This document shows positions 43,888 through 51,841 of a stretch of DNA of 64,000 nucleotides, piece by piece (within the stretch, counting starts at the first letter, position 1; every line of letters begins with the position of its first letter). The notes under the pieces are model-generated. The model saw nothing but the letters and a program-made list of their open reading frames with translations. It was not told the origin of the DNA and made no database searches. The stretch comes from Caulobacter segnis (GTDB taxonomy: Bacteria > Pseudomonadota > Alphaproteobacteria > Caulobacterales > Caulobacteraceae). The stretch is from the NCBI RefSeq assembly GCF_003243465.1, contig NZ_QFQZ01000007.1:24102-88101 (forward strand). The letters run 5' to 3'. The position numbers and the translations under genes were made by a program.

Positions 43888-44499
43888 TCAAGCGCGGCGG
43901 AAGCGCTTGATGCTCCAGTAGCCATGGCCCTGGTCGGTCAGCTTGGAGAGACCGCGCTTCTTCAGGGCGTTGGCGATCATCCAGTTGAAGAAGCCGTGCG
44001 CCAGGACCAGCACGTCCTGACCGGAATCCGACAGCTCGATCAGCAGATCGGCGGCCTGATCCGCCCGCGCTTCCGCCGCCTTGCGGGTTTCCTGGCCGCC
44101 ATGATTGTCGAAGAACCACCACCAGAAGCGGGCGAAGAACCCCAGGCGCTTGGGCGACATCCGGATCCAGAGAGGCCAGGGCGGCGGCGGCAGGGGCGCT
44201 TCGATGAAGGTCGGATCGGTCGCGAACGCGCGGTCGCCGACCACCGCCCGCGCCGTCTCGATGGACCGGGGACGGGTGGAGGCGATGATGACGTCGGCGC
44301 TCTTGGCCAGCTCCAACAGCCCTGGCGGCGGGACCTGCCCTTCCTTCAGACCGCCCACCTCATAGCGCGCCCACCAGTCCCCGTATTCGGGCGCGTTGAG
44401 CCGCACCTTGCGAGACAAGGCGGGTTCGCCGTGGCGGGCCAGGGTGATGACGCCCGGGCGGGCGGCGGGCGAAAGTTGGTCGGCGGAGACGTCGGCCAT
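43888..44499 (-). CDS. Histidine phosphatase family protein
   Basis: This 203-residue protein has the phosphoglycerate-mutase-like signature VITLARHGEPALSRK, where RHG carries the catalytic histidine. It also has IIASTRPRSIETARAV and the second histidine in VLVLAHGFFNWMIANALKK. A tryptophan-rich insertion (FARFWWWFFDN) lies near residue 130. The substrate is unknown. It stands alone between xseB and the HxlR gene, with 141 bp of non-coding sequence on its 5' side. Confidence 0.88.
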   Translation of the reverse strand: MADVSADQLSPAARPGVITLARHGEPALSRKVRLNAPEYGDWWARYEVGGLKEGQVPPPGLLELAKSADVIIASTRPRSIETARAVVGDRAFATDPTFIEAPLPPPPWPLWIRMSPKRLGFFARFWWWFFDNHGGQETRKAAEARADQAADLLIELSDSGQDVLVLAHGFFNWMIANALKKRGLSKLTDQGHGYWSIKRFRRA

Positions 44500-44640
44500 A
44501 TTGCAGAGAAGACGGGCGTCCCGTCCTCTCGTTCCTCCTGGAAAAGCACATGCGCGGCGGCGGTCGCCTCCGGCGCATGAAGGTCGTAACCGCCCAAGCG
44601 CGGCGACACAACCCGCCCCGGCGCGCGCCTCGAAGACTTG

Positions 44641-44982
44641 TCAGCCCGCCTTGCGCTCGGCCGGGACCGGGGCCTTCAGGACATTGGCGTCGCCCCACGC
44701 CTTCAGCGCGCAGATGACCGGCTCAAGGCTGCGCCCCTTGGTCGATAGCGAATATTCGACACGCGGCGGCACCTCGGCATAGACGGTGCGGACGATCAGG
44801 CCGTCGCTCTCCAGCTCGCGCAGCTGCTTGGTCAGCATCCGCTGGGTCACCGCGCCTAGCCTGCGCGCCAAGGCGTTGAAACGCATCCGACCGCCCATCA
44901 GGTGGTACAGGATGACGCCCTTCCACTTGCCGTCGATCAGGCTCAAGGCGGCTTCGACGCCGCACTCCTTGGGATCTTCCAT
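44641..44982 (-). CDS. HxlR-family transcriptional regulator
   Basis: This 113-residue winged-helix protein has the HxlR signature: CGVEAALSLIDGKWKGVIL, YHLMGGRMRFNALARRL, VTQRMLTKQLRELESDGLIV and YSLSTKGRSLEPVICALKAW. Cys7, just before the recognition core, corresponds to the redox- or quinone-sensing cysteine of YodB/QorR-type regulators. It is divergent from a quinone-oxidoreductase-like gene, the classic arrangement for such a sensor and target. A 20-bp palindrome lies between them. Confidence 0.93.
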   Translation of the reverse strand: MEDPKECGVEAALSLIDGKWKGVILYHLMGGRMRFNALARRLGAVTQRMLTKQLRELESDGLIVRTVYAEVPPRVEYSLSTKGRSLEPVICALKAWGDANVLKAPVPAERKAG

Positions 44983-44993
44983 TTTCGGTCCAA

Positions 44994-45013
44994 TAGTATC
45001 CAAACGGGTACTA
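44994..45013. promoter_or_regulatory. Putative HxlR-type operator in the divergent promoter
   Basis: TAGTATCCAAACGGGTACTA is a palindrome with one mismatch (arms TAGTAYCC/GGGTACTA, AAAC centre). It lies 12 bp upstream of the HxlR gene and 90 bp upstream of the oxidoreductase gene. The outer TAGTA/TACTA spacing resembles YodB/QorR sites. Confidence 0.55.
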
Positions 45014-45103
45014 CATACAGAAAATAGCCGTACTTGCGAAGATGGTAGCGTGGAGCGATCTCCTCCAGGCGGTTCAAGACCGCCGCCCTTTTTGGAGACC
45101 ATC

Positions 45104-46111
45104 ATGAAGATCGTCGGCTTCCGCGAGCTGCTGCCCGCCACCGATCCCAACGCCCTCCTCGACCTGGAAGCGCCCGATCCCGCGCCGGCCGGCCACGACA
45201 TCCTGGTGCGGGTGAAGGCCGTTTCCGTGAACCCCGTCGACACCAAGCTCCGCAGCCGCGCCCAGCCCGCCCCCGGTCAAGTCCGGATCCTGGGCTTCGA
45301 CGCCGCCGGCGTCGTGGAGGCGGTCGGCGAGGCCGTCACCCTGTTCTCGCCCGGCGACGAGGTGTTCTACGCCGGCGCGATCGGCCGCCAGGGCTCGAAC
45401 GCCGAGCTGCAGCTGGTCGACGAACGCATCGTCGGCCGCAAGCCCAAGAGCCTGGACTACGCCCAGGCCGCGGCCATGCCGCTCACCTTCATCACCGCCT
45501 GGGAGCTTTTGTTCGACCGCTTCGGCGTGGCGCGCGACGGCGGCGAGGGTCAGACCCTGGTGATCATCGGCGGCGCCGGCGGCGTCGGCTCGGCCCTGAT
45601 CCAGCTGGCCCGCCAGCTGACCAAGCTGAATGTCGTGGCCAGCGCCTCGCGCGACGAAACCCGCCGCTGGGTCGAGGATCTCGGCGCGCACCAAACCTTC
45701 GACCACACCAAACCGCTCATGGAGGAGCTGGCGCGCCTGGGCGTGGAGGCTCCCGCCTACATCGCCTGCCTGACCCACAGCGCCCAGCACTTCCCACAGG
45801 TCTCGGAAGCCATCGCCCTGCAAGGCAAGATCGGGATCATCGAGGCCGATGGCGACCTCGACATCCGCCCGCTGCACCATAAGGCCGCCTCGATCCACTG
45901 GGAGTTCATGTTCGCCCGTCCGCAGGGCACGCCGGACATGATCGAGCAGCACAAGCTGCTAAACGCCGTCTCTGAGCTGGTCGATCAAGGGACCTTGCGC
46001 ACCACCCTCACCCAGGTGGTCGGCAAGATCCGCGCGGCCGACCTGCTGGAGGCCCACCGCATCGTCGAGAGCGCCCGCACCATCGGCAAGGTCGCGCTGG
46101 AAGGCTTCTGA
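45104..46111 (+). CDS. Zinc-type alcohol dehydrogenase / quinone oxidoreductase family protein
   Basis: This 335-residue medium-chain dehydrogenase has the GroES-like N-terminal domain (DILVRVKAVSVNPVDTKLR, ILGFDAAGVVEAVGEAVTLF) and a Rossmann domain (LVIIGGAGGVGSALIQLARQ). It belongs to the subgroup annotated as zinc-binding alcohol dehydrogenase family but lacks the structural zinc cysteines, as quinone oxidoreductases do. It probably reduces quinones or enals with NAD(P)H. ATG 45104 follows TTGGAGACC. Divergent from the HxlR gene that likely controls it. Confidence 0.9.
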   Translation: MKIVGFRELLPATDPNALLDLEAPDPAPAGHDILVRVKAVSVNPVDTKLRSRAQPAPGQVRILGFDAAGVVEAVGEAVTLFSPGDEVFYAGAIGRQGSNAELQLVDERIVGRKPKSLDYAQAAAMPLTFITAWELLFDRFGVARDGGEGQTLVIIGGAGGVGSALIQLARQLTKLNVVASASRDETRRWVEDLGAHQTFDHTKPLMEELARLGVEAPAYIACLTHSAQHFPQVSEAIALQGKIGIIEADGDLDIRPLHHKAASIHWEFMFARPQGTPDMIEQHKLLNAVSELVDQGTLRTTLTQVVGKIRAADLLEAHRIVESARTIGKVALEGF

Positions 46112-46144
46112 CCGTTGATGGCGCCATATTGAAGAAGGGGGGTC

Positions 46145-46681
46145 ATGGCGGCTACTCAGGTCGCCATGACCGATACGCTTCGCCGCGCCACCCTCGAAGA
46201 CGCCGACACCCTGTCCAGCCTGGGCGCGCGCACCTTCACCGAGACCTTCGCGCACCTCTATCCGCCCGAGGACCTGGAGACCTTTCTGGCCTACGCCTAT
46301 GGCCTGGAGCGGACGAGGAACGACCTGGCCCATTCCGAAAAGGCCTCTTGGATCCTCGAGGACGAAGACGGCGAGGCGATCGGCTACGCCCTCGCCGGCC
46401 CCTGCGACCTGCCGCACGACGACGTGCAGCCGGGCGATGGGGAGCTCAAGCGGATCTACCTGCTCAAGGCCCATCAAGGCGGCGGGCGTGGCTCGCGCCT
46501 GCTGAACACCGCTCTGGAATGGCTTGAGAAGGACGGCCCGCGCCGGCTGTGGATCGGCGTCTGGTCCGAGAACTTCGGCGCGCAGCGGCTGTACGGGCGG
46601 CTGGGGTTCGAGAAGGTCGGCGAGTACTACTTCCCGGTCGGCGAGACGCGGGACCTGGAGTTCATCCTGAGAAGAGGCTGA
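46145..46681 (+). CDS. GNAT-family N-acetyltransferase
   Basis: This 178-residue acetyltransferase has the GNAT core: LRRATLEDADTLSSLGARTF, LEDEDGEAIGYALAGP, the acetyl-CoA loop IYLLKAHQGGGRGSRLLNTA, and WIGVWSENFGAQRLYGRLGFEKVGEY. It resembles spermidine/spermine acetyltransferases in the FETFAHLYPPEDLETFL helix. The substrate is unknown. The start may be ATG 46145, with GGGGGG upstream, or ATG 46166. It lies 33 bp after the oxidoreductase gene. Confidence 0.88.
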   Translation: MAATQVAMTDTLRRATLEDADTLSSLGARTFTETFAHLYPPEDLETFLAYAYGLERTRNDLAHSEKASWILEDEDGEAIGYALAGPCDLPHDDVQPGDGELKRIYLLKAHQGGGRGSRLLNTALEWLEKDGPRRLWIGVWSENFGAQRLYGRLGFEKVGEYYFPVGETRDLEFILRRG

Positions 46682-46790
46682 CACTCCCCCCACCTGACCG
46701 CTTCGCGGTCGTCCGCCCCCAAAGGCGGGCGGAAGGAGATCCTTCTTCCCCCTCCGGGGGAGGAGCGCGAAGCGCGGAGGGGGCAAGTTT
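46682..46790. repeat. GC-rich palindromic repeat cluster between GNAT and VWA genes
   Basis: Four short hairpins follow one another: GACCGCTTCGCGGTC, TCCGCCCCCAAAGGCGGGCGGA, CCCCCTCCGGGGG, and a GCGCGAAGCGC-type hairpin. The composition is that of Caulobacter intergenic REP-like elements. The 175-bp gap holds no other feature. Confidence 0.6.
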
Positions 46791-46856
46791 TCCAGCTTGG
46801 TTGCGTCGCTCGTCGGAACACAGCACAATCCGAACAACCGTTCGAAAGTCGCGCCG

Positions 46857-48035
46857 ATGTTCCTCCGCTTCTTCTCAGAGCTCCGCCAGGCCAAGGTTCC
46901 CGTATCCCTGCGGGAGTACCTCCTGCTGATGGAGGCGCTCGACAAGGACGTCATCGACCGCACGGTCGAGGACTTCTACTTCCTGTCGCGCGCCAGCCTG
47001 GTGAAGGACGAGAAGAACCTCGACAAGTTCGACCGCGTGTTCGGCCACGTCTTCAAGGGCCTGGAGACGGTCAACGAGGGTCTGGCCGCCGACATCCCGG
47101 AAGAGTGGCTGAAGGCCCTGACCGAGAAGTTCCTCACCGACGAGGAAAAGGCCCAGATCGAGGCCATGGGCGGCTTCGAGAAGCTGATGGAGACCCTGCA
47201 GGAGCGCCTGCGCGAGCAGAAGAAGCGCCACGAGGGCGGCAACAAGATGATCGGCTCGGGCGGGACCTCGCCGTTCGGCAACAACGGCTACAACCCCGAA
47301 GGCGTGCGCATCGGCCAGGACAAGAGCCGCCACGGCCGCGCGGTGAAGGTCTGGGACAAGCGCGAGTACAAGAACCTCGACGACTCGGTCGAGCTGGGCA
47401 CCCGCAACATCAAGGTCGCCCTACGGCGGCTGCGCAAGTTTGCCCGCACCGGCGCGGCCGACGAGCTGGACCTGCCCGGCACGATCAAGGGCACGGCCGA
47501 GAAGGGCTATCTCGATATCCAGCTGCGCCCGGAGCGGCGCAACGCTATCAAGGTGCTGATCTTCTTCGACATCGGCGGCTCGATGGACGGCCACATCAAG
47601 CTCTGCGAGGAGCTGTGCAGCGCGGCCAAGACCGAGTTCAAGAACCTGGAGTTCTACTACTTCCACAACGGCCTTTACGAGGCGGTCTGGAAGGACAACA
47701 AGCGCCGCCACACCGAGAAGATCCCGACCTTCGACGTGCTTCACAAGTTCCCGGCCGACTACAAGGTCATCTTCGTCGGCGACGCGACCATGAGCCCGTA
47801 TGAGATCACCTATCCCGGCGGTAGCGTCGAGCACTGGAACGAAGAGCCTGGCGCGATCTGGATGCAGCGGGTCACCGACATCTACCAGAGCTGCGTCTGG
47901 CTGAACCCGACGCCCGAGCGGCACTGGGACTACACCCAGTCGATCGGCGTGATGAAGCAGATCCTGTCGGACCGGATGTATCCGCTGACGCTGGAAGGCC
48001 TGGACAAGGCGATGCGCGAACTGGTGCGCGGCTAG
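46857..48035 (+). CDS. VWA (CoxE-like) domain protein
   Basis: This 392-residue protein belongs to the CoxE/VWA-containing family. The N-terminal helical part (MFLRFFSELRQAKVPVSLRE) precedes a linker with GNKMIGSGGTSPFGNNGYN and a C-terminal VWA fold (AIKVLIFFDIGGSMDGHIK). The metal site reads DIGGS instead of DxSxS, so one serine ligand is replaced by glycine. Members usually pair with a MoxR AAA ATPase to load metals or remodel proteins, but no such ATPase is adjacent here. I chose ATG 46857, since the upstream frame is repeat-derived. Confidence 0.87.
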   Translation: MFLRFFSELRQAKVPVSLREYLLLMEALDKDVIDRTVEDFYFLSRASLVKDEKNLDKFDRVFGHVFKGLETVNEGLAADIPEEWLKALTEKFLTDEEKAQIEAMGGFEKLMETLQERLREQKKRHEGGNKMIGSGGTSPFGNNGYNPEGVRIGQDKSRHGRAVKVWDKREYKNLDDSVELGTRNIKVALRRLRKFARTGAADELDLPGTIKGTAEKGYLDIQLRPERRNAIKVLIFFDIGGSMDGHIKLCEELCSAAKTEFKNLEFYYFHNGLYEAVWKDNKRRHTEKIPTFDVLHKFPADYKVIFVGDATMSPYEITYPGGSVEHWNEEPGAIWMQRVTDIYQSCVWLNPTPERHWDYTQSIGVMKQILSDRMYPLTLEGLDKAMRELVRG

Positions 48036-48057
48036 GGCGAGCCTCCCTGCGACGCCT

Positions 48058-48107
48058 AGAGCATTTTCCGATAAGTGTGAAACGGTTATCGGATCGAAAA
48101 ATGCTCT
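48058..48107. repeat. AGAGCATTTT-type alphaproteobacterial palindrome
   Basis: Inverted arms AGAGCATTTTCCGATAA and TTATCGGATCG...AAATGCTCT enclose an 11-nt loop. This is a common intergenic element in Caulobacter and relatives, usually beside stop codons, and it could end the VWA transcript. Confidence 0.7.
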
Positions 48108-48120
48108 AAACTTTTGAAAT

Positions 48121-48171
48121 AGAGCCCTTTTTATCCGATCTGATTGGTTCAATCAGATCGGAAAGGGCTCT
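48121..48171. repeat. Second 51-bp palindrome overlapping the RTX stop codon
   Basis: AGAGCCCTTTTTATCCGATC pairs with GATCGGAAAGGGCTCT around an AATCAGATT-type inner stem. Its right end includes the stop codon of the RTX gene (complement 48170-48172). With the neighbouring element it forms a bidirectional terminator-like block between two convergent genes. Confidence 0.7.
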
Positions 48172-49564
48172 AGCGCGCGGGCGACGGGTCGCCGAAGAAG
48201 CTCGGCTCGACCGCGGGCTGGCCCACCATCGGAACGGCGGGAGCCGCGGCATGGTCGCCCTCGATCGTCGCGCCGATCCGGAAGGTGGCGGTGTTGGCGC
48301 CGCCAAGCAGGATGTAGACGTCCTCGTGTCCGTCGCCGTCGATGTCGAAACCGACCCGTGTTCCCGCCACCGTCCGGGTCACGTCTGTCACGAGGTGGGC
48401 CGTGGCCTCGCCGAGGGCGTGCTCCTGGGCGGCCAGGACATTGCTGACGGCCGCGGTGCTGACCACGGTCAGCTGGCCCTTGCCCAACACCGCCAGGTGA
48501 TCGCCCTTGGCCGCCGCATAGTCCAGGACCACGCCGAGCAGCGCCTCGGCCCGGGTCTCCGGCGCCTTGGCCGAGACCAGGAAGGTGTCCGCGCCCGGAC
48601 CGCCGCTGGCGACCACGCGGGCGTTCATGACGATTTGGTCGTCGCCCGCGCCGCCGTCGATGCGGTCGACGCCCGTCCGAGCGCCGCCCCCATCGATACG
48701 GTCGTCACCCGCGCCGCCGTGGATGACCTCCGCCTCCGCGGTTCCCACGATGTTGTCGTCGCCCGCCCCGCCGTTGATCACCGCCTTCGCGCCCGCGAAG
48801 CCCTGCAAGCTGGGCTCCTGGCTGGCGGCGGACGCCTGCGACGGGAGCGTCGCGACAGGCTCGGACGGCGGCGCCGCCGGCGCGGTCGCCTGGCCCTGCG
48901 GCGCCTTGCTGAAGGCCAGGCCGGCCAGCGCCGCCCATGGCCCCTCGATCGCCAGCGGCGCGGCGCCCTGCGGCTTGATCGACGGCGCGGGCGCGTTCTC
49001 GTTGGCCGGCGCGTTGTGCTGGACCGACGCGGCTCCGATTTTTTCCGGGTCGAGGTTCAGGGTGGCGATCAGCTTGGAGGCGACGCCGTCGATCGCGAGA
49101 TCCTCGCTGCGCGGCAGAGTCGCAAAGTCGGTTCGCGCGATGTCGCCGAACCCGGCGTCGCGCAGTTCGAGATAGAGACCGACGGCGATGACCAGGGACA
49201 GGAACGACTGGGCCTCGCGGCTGGCCGGATTGAAGGCCACGACCACGCCGGCGGGCTCGTGCTGGACGCCAGACGCCAGGACCTGTCGCAGAGCGGTCCA
49301 AAGGCTGCCCACCTCGTGGAACATGTCGACCGCGGCGTCGTGGACGACGAACTGGCCCTCGATCCGCGCCACATGAACCAGTACGTCCTGGTTGGCGTCG
49401 GTGACGACGTACCAGGGATCGCCGGAGTCCGTTTGGCCGAAGGCGACGTCGACGTCGCCGTAGCTGTTCTGCAGGTGCTGGGTCAGCAGCAGCAGCAGGC
49501 CCCGCTCGCTGGCGGTCCAGTCTCCGGCCGGCGGCCGGGGCGCGAAGGCGAGGACTTCACCCAT
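48170..49564 (-). CDS. RTX calcium-binding repeat protein with novel N-terminal domain
   Basis: This 464-residue protein has no signal peptide. Residues ~1-170 form a globular domain that I do not recognise (ASERGLLLLLTQHLQNSYGD, WYVVTDANQDVLVHVARIEG, QFVVHDAAVDMFHEVGSLW). After an Ala/Pro linker come a few RTX nonapeptides (INGGAGDDNIVG, IHGGAGDDRIDGG, IDGGAGDDQIV) and an EF-hand-like loop (FDIDGDGHEDVYILLGG). RTX proteins are normally exported by type I systems and fold on calcium outside the cell, but no such transporter is adjacent. It starts 11 bp after the XRE gene. Confidence 0.82.
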   Translation of the reverse strand: MGEVLAFAPRPPAGDWTASERGLLLLLTQHLQNSYGDVDVAFGQTDSGDPWYVVTDANQDVLVHVARIEGQFVVHDAAVDMFHEVGSLWTALRQVLASGVQHEPAGVVVAFNPASREAQSFLSLVIAVGLYLELRDAGFGDIARTDFATLPRSEDLAIDGVASKLIATLNLDPEKIGAASVQHNAPANENAPAPSIKPQGAAPLAIEGPWAALAGLAFSKAPQGQATAPAAPPSEPVATLPSQASAASQEPSLQGFAGAKAVINGGAGDDNIVGTAEAEVIHGGAGDDRIDGGGARTGVDRIDGGAGDDQIVMNARVVASGGPGADTFLVSAKAPETRAEALLGVVLDYAAAKGDHLAVLGKGQLTVVSTAAVSNVLAAQEHALGEATAHLVTDVTRTVAGTRVGFDIDGDGHEDVYILLGGANTATFRIGATIEGDHAAAPAVPMVGQPAVEPSFFGDPSPAR

Positions 49565-49575
49565 CGCGGCGCTCG

Positions 49576-49917
49576 TCAGCCCTGCGCCGCTCGCTCGGTG
49601 AGAGCCGGCGTTTCCGCGTCGCCCTCGAACAGCAGTCGGTGAAGTTCGGGCTCATAATAACGCAGCAAGGTCCGGGCGAATTGGCTTGGATCCAGTCCAA
49701 GGCTTTCGGCCCATACCGCCTGGGCCTCGATTGGCACGCGTCCCAAACCGTTCTCAACCTGGGATACAAACGTGTAGTAGCGCAATCCGGTCTTCTCGGC
49801 CAGTTCGGCCTGGGTGAGACCCGCAGTTTCCCGCGCGGACTTCAGCCACCGCCCCGCTTCGCGGCGGAGGGACTTGGTCAGCGCCGCCTTGGCGGGGTTC
49901 ATCGCCGTTCTTGACAT
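49576..49917 (-). CDS. XRE-family regulator paired with the RTX gene
   Basis: This ~113-residue protein has a helix-turn-helix (LKSARETAGLTQAELAEKTG, LRYYTFVSQVENGLGRVP) and a C-terminal helix pair (AQAVWAESLGLDPSQFARTL, LRYYEPELHRLLF) that resembles dimerisation segments of small repressors. ATG 49917 or 49902 are both possible starts. It is cotranscribed with the RTX gene (11-bp gap) and divergent from a glycosyltransferase. A palindrome and repeated AACGCA half-sites lie in the shared promoter. Confidence 0.82.
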   Translation of the reverse strand: MSRTAMNPAKAALTKSLRREAGRWLKSARETAGLTQAELAEKTGLRYYTFVSQVENGLGRVPIEAQAVWAESLGLDPSQFARTLLRYYEPELHRLLFEGDAETPALTERAAQG

Positions 49918-49967
49918 CGCAAAGCCGTTCCGACGCTCCGAAGCGAGCACGGCTTAGTTGTTACACA

Positions 49968-50044
49968 TTGCGTAAGAACGCAACAAGGCCCTTGCGGACC
50001 GGATCGGCGAGTCATACAGTTTTAACGCAACTATTTTGAACGCA
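49968..50044. promoter_or_regulatory. Divergent promoter with palindrome and AACGCA repeats
   Basis: TTGCGTAAGAACGCAA (49968-49983) is a perfect palindrome with 6-bp arms. The half-site AACGCA recurs at 50024-50029 (as AACGCAAC) and 50039-50044. These sit between the XRE gene (start 49917) and the GT2 gene (start 50053), so they are good candidates for binding by the XRE protein. Confidence 0.5.
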
Positions 50045-50052
50045 GTGAGCGC

Positions 50053-51012
50053 ATGTACGTTTCCATCGACCCCGCACACGCCCCCGCCGCCTCATCGAAG
50101 GCGCGTCCGCGCGTGTCGGTGATCATGGTTGTCTACATGACCGGCCCCGCCCTGATGGAGAGCGTCCGGCGCGTGCTGGCGGAGCCCGCCGTCGACGAGT
50201 TCGTGATCGTGGACAACGGCTCGTCCCTGGCCGACGCGGCCTGGCTGCGCGAGCTGGCCCGGCGCGAGCGGCGCGTGCGGCTGTTGCAGGGCCTGGGCAA
50301 CATCGGCTTCGCCCGCGCCGCCAACCTGGGCGCGACCAGCGCCAAGGGCGAGGCCCTGGTTTTCCTCAATCCCGACGCCTTCCTGACGCCCGGGGCGATC
50401 GCGGCGCTGCTGGACGCCGGCCGAGACCGCCCCTCGCCCTGCGTCATCGGCGCCCGGGTGTTCAATATCGACGGAAGTGAACAGCGGGGCGCGCGGCGCG
50501 GCGAGATCACGCCGGTCACCACCCTGCTCAGCCTCTCGAAGCTCAGCGCCCTCATGCCCCCCCTGCGCCGCTTCGAGATCCACCGGGAGGGCGAGGCCCC
50601 TCCGTCCTACCCGGTGGACACCCCTACGATCTCGGGCGCCTGCTTCCACATGTCGGCGGCCGACTTCCAGGCCCTGGGCGGCTTCGACGAGGGCTATTTC
50701 CTTCATGTCGAGGATGTGGACCTGTGCTGGCGCGCGCGCCGCCAGGGCGGCAGCGTCCTGTTCCAGCCGCACGCCCATATCGTCCACGTCGGCTCGACCA
50801 GCCGCGAGAACCCGCTGGTGGTCGAATGGCACAAGGGGCGCGGCCTGGTGCGCTACTTCCTCAAGCGCGCCGACAAGAAGCGGCGCAAGGCCCTGGCCCT
50901 GGCCCTGGCCCCGCTGATCCTGTTCACGGCCGTCGCCCGCCCCCTGCTCCGCCAGCTGCGCCATGGCCGCATGGGTCGTCACGCGCCGCGCCTGCGGCCC
51001 GCCATCAGCTGA
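50053..51012 (+). CDS. Family 2 glycosyltransferase (rhamnosyltransferase-like)
   Basis: This 319-residue GT-A enzyme has VSVIMVVYMTGPALMESVRR, the nucleotide-sugar Asp in DEFVIVDNGSSLADA, GNIGFARAANLGATSAKGEALVFLNPDAFL, SGACFHMSAADFQALGGFDEG and the catalytic block FLHVEDVDLCWRARRQGGSV. It resembles WbbL-type transferases for surface polysaccharide. The C-terminal hydrophobic stretch (ALALAPLILFTAVARPLL) may attach it to the membrane. It is divergent from the XRE-RTX pair. Confidence 0.9.
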   Translation: MYVSIDPAHAPAASSKARPRVSVIMVVYMTGPALMESVRRVLAEPAVDEFVIVDNGSSLADAAWLRELARRERRVRLLQGLGNIGFARAANLGATSAKGEALVFLNPDAFLTPGAIAALLDAGRDRPSPCVIGARVFNIDGSEQRGARRGEITPVTTLLSLSKLSALMPPLRRFEIHREGEAPPSYPVDTPTISGACFHMSAADFQALGGFDEGYFLHVEDVDLCWRARRQGGSVLFQPHAHIVHVGSTSRENPLVVEWHKGRGLVRYFLKRADKKRRKALALALAPLILFTAVARPLLRQLRHGRMGRHAPRLRPAIS

Positions 51013-51128
51013 AACAGCGCGCAATTTGGTGATTTCGGACGCGATTTGCCTTGTACGGATCGATCTTGACGCTTGCGCCGATTTCGAACGGTCGTAAGAG
51101 TTCCCCGAGGGTAAAGGGGAAATACGTA

Positions 51129-51797
51129 GTGAGTCCGACGACCGACGCCGCCGCCTCCGTCGAAGCCGAGGGCGCGGAGACCGAAGCCGCCACCAAGAAC
51201 CTGGTGTTCGTCGCCGCCGAGCGCCTGTTCGCTTTGCACGGCTTCCAGAACGTCTCGGTGCGCGACATCACCGCCGCCGCTGGCGTCAACCTCGCCTCGG
51301 TGAACTATCACTTCGGGTCCAAGGACGCGTTGCTGTTCGAGATCTTCAAGCGGCGGACGGCCGAGCTCAACCGCGAGCGGGCCAAGATGCTGCACGAGGC
51401 CAACGACCGCAACGCCGGCGCGCCGCCGCTGCGCGAGATCCTGGCCGCCCTGCTGACCCCGCCCCTGCGCTGGCTGGCGCCCGACCACGAGCGCCGCATC
51501 TCGTTGCAGTTCCTGATCCGCGCCCGCAGCGAGGGCACCGACGAGATCCGCCAGGTGCTGAAGACCGACGTCTCGCACCTGCGCCGCTTCTCCGACGCCC
51601 TGCTGCGCGCCCGCCCCGACCTGTCGCCCGAAGAAGTCTACTGGCGGCTGCACTTCACCCTGGGCATGCTGCACAACAACCGCTTCGCCGAGTTCGACCG
51701 GCTGAACGTGCTGTCCGAGGGACAGACCCGCGAGGCCGACGTGATGGCGTTGCTGGAGCGTATGCTCAACTTCGCCGAGGCCGGCTTCCGCGCCTAA
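51129..51797 (+). CDS. TetR-family transcriptional regulator
   Basis: This 222-residue regulator has a TetR helix-turn-helix (LVFVAAERLFALHGFQNVSV, RDITAAAGVNLASVNYHFGS, KDALLFEIFKRR) and a C-terminal DUF1956/AcrR-like helical domain (PLREILAALLTPPLRWLA, YWRLHFTLGMLHNNRFAEFD). I chose GTG 51129, preceded by AGGGGAAA. The longer frame lies in the promoter. The ligand is unknown. It lies 116 bp after the glycosyltransferase and 44 bp before the transglutaminase. Confidence 0.9.
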   Translation: MSPTTDAAASVEAEGAETEAATKNLVFVAAERLFALHGFQNVSVRDITAAAGVNLASVNYHFGSKDALLFEIFKRRTAELNRERAKMLHEANDRNAGAPPLREILAALLTPPLRWLAPDHERRISLQFLIRARSEGTDEIRQVLKTDVSHLRRFSDALLRARPDLSPEEVYWRLHFTLGMLHNNRFAEFDRLNVLSEGQTREADVMALLERMLNFAEAGFRA

Positions 51798-51841
51798 CAG
51801 TCTGGCGGAACCCAAGTCCCGGTCGCGCTTTTGGGTTCGAC

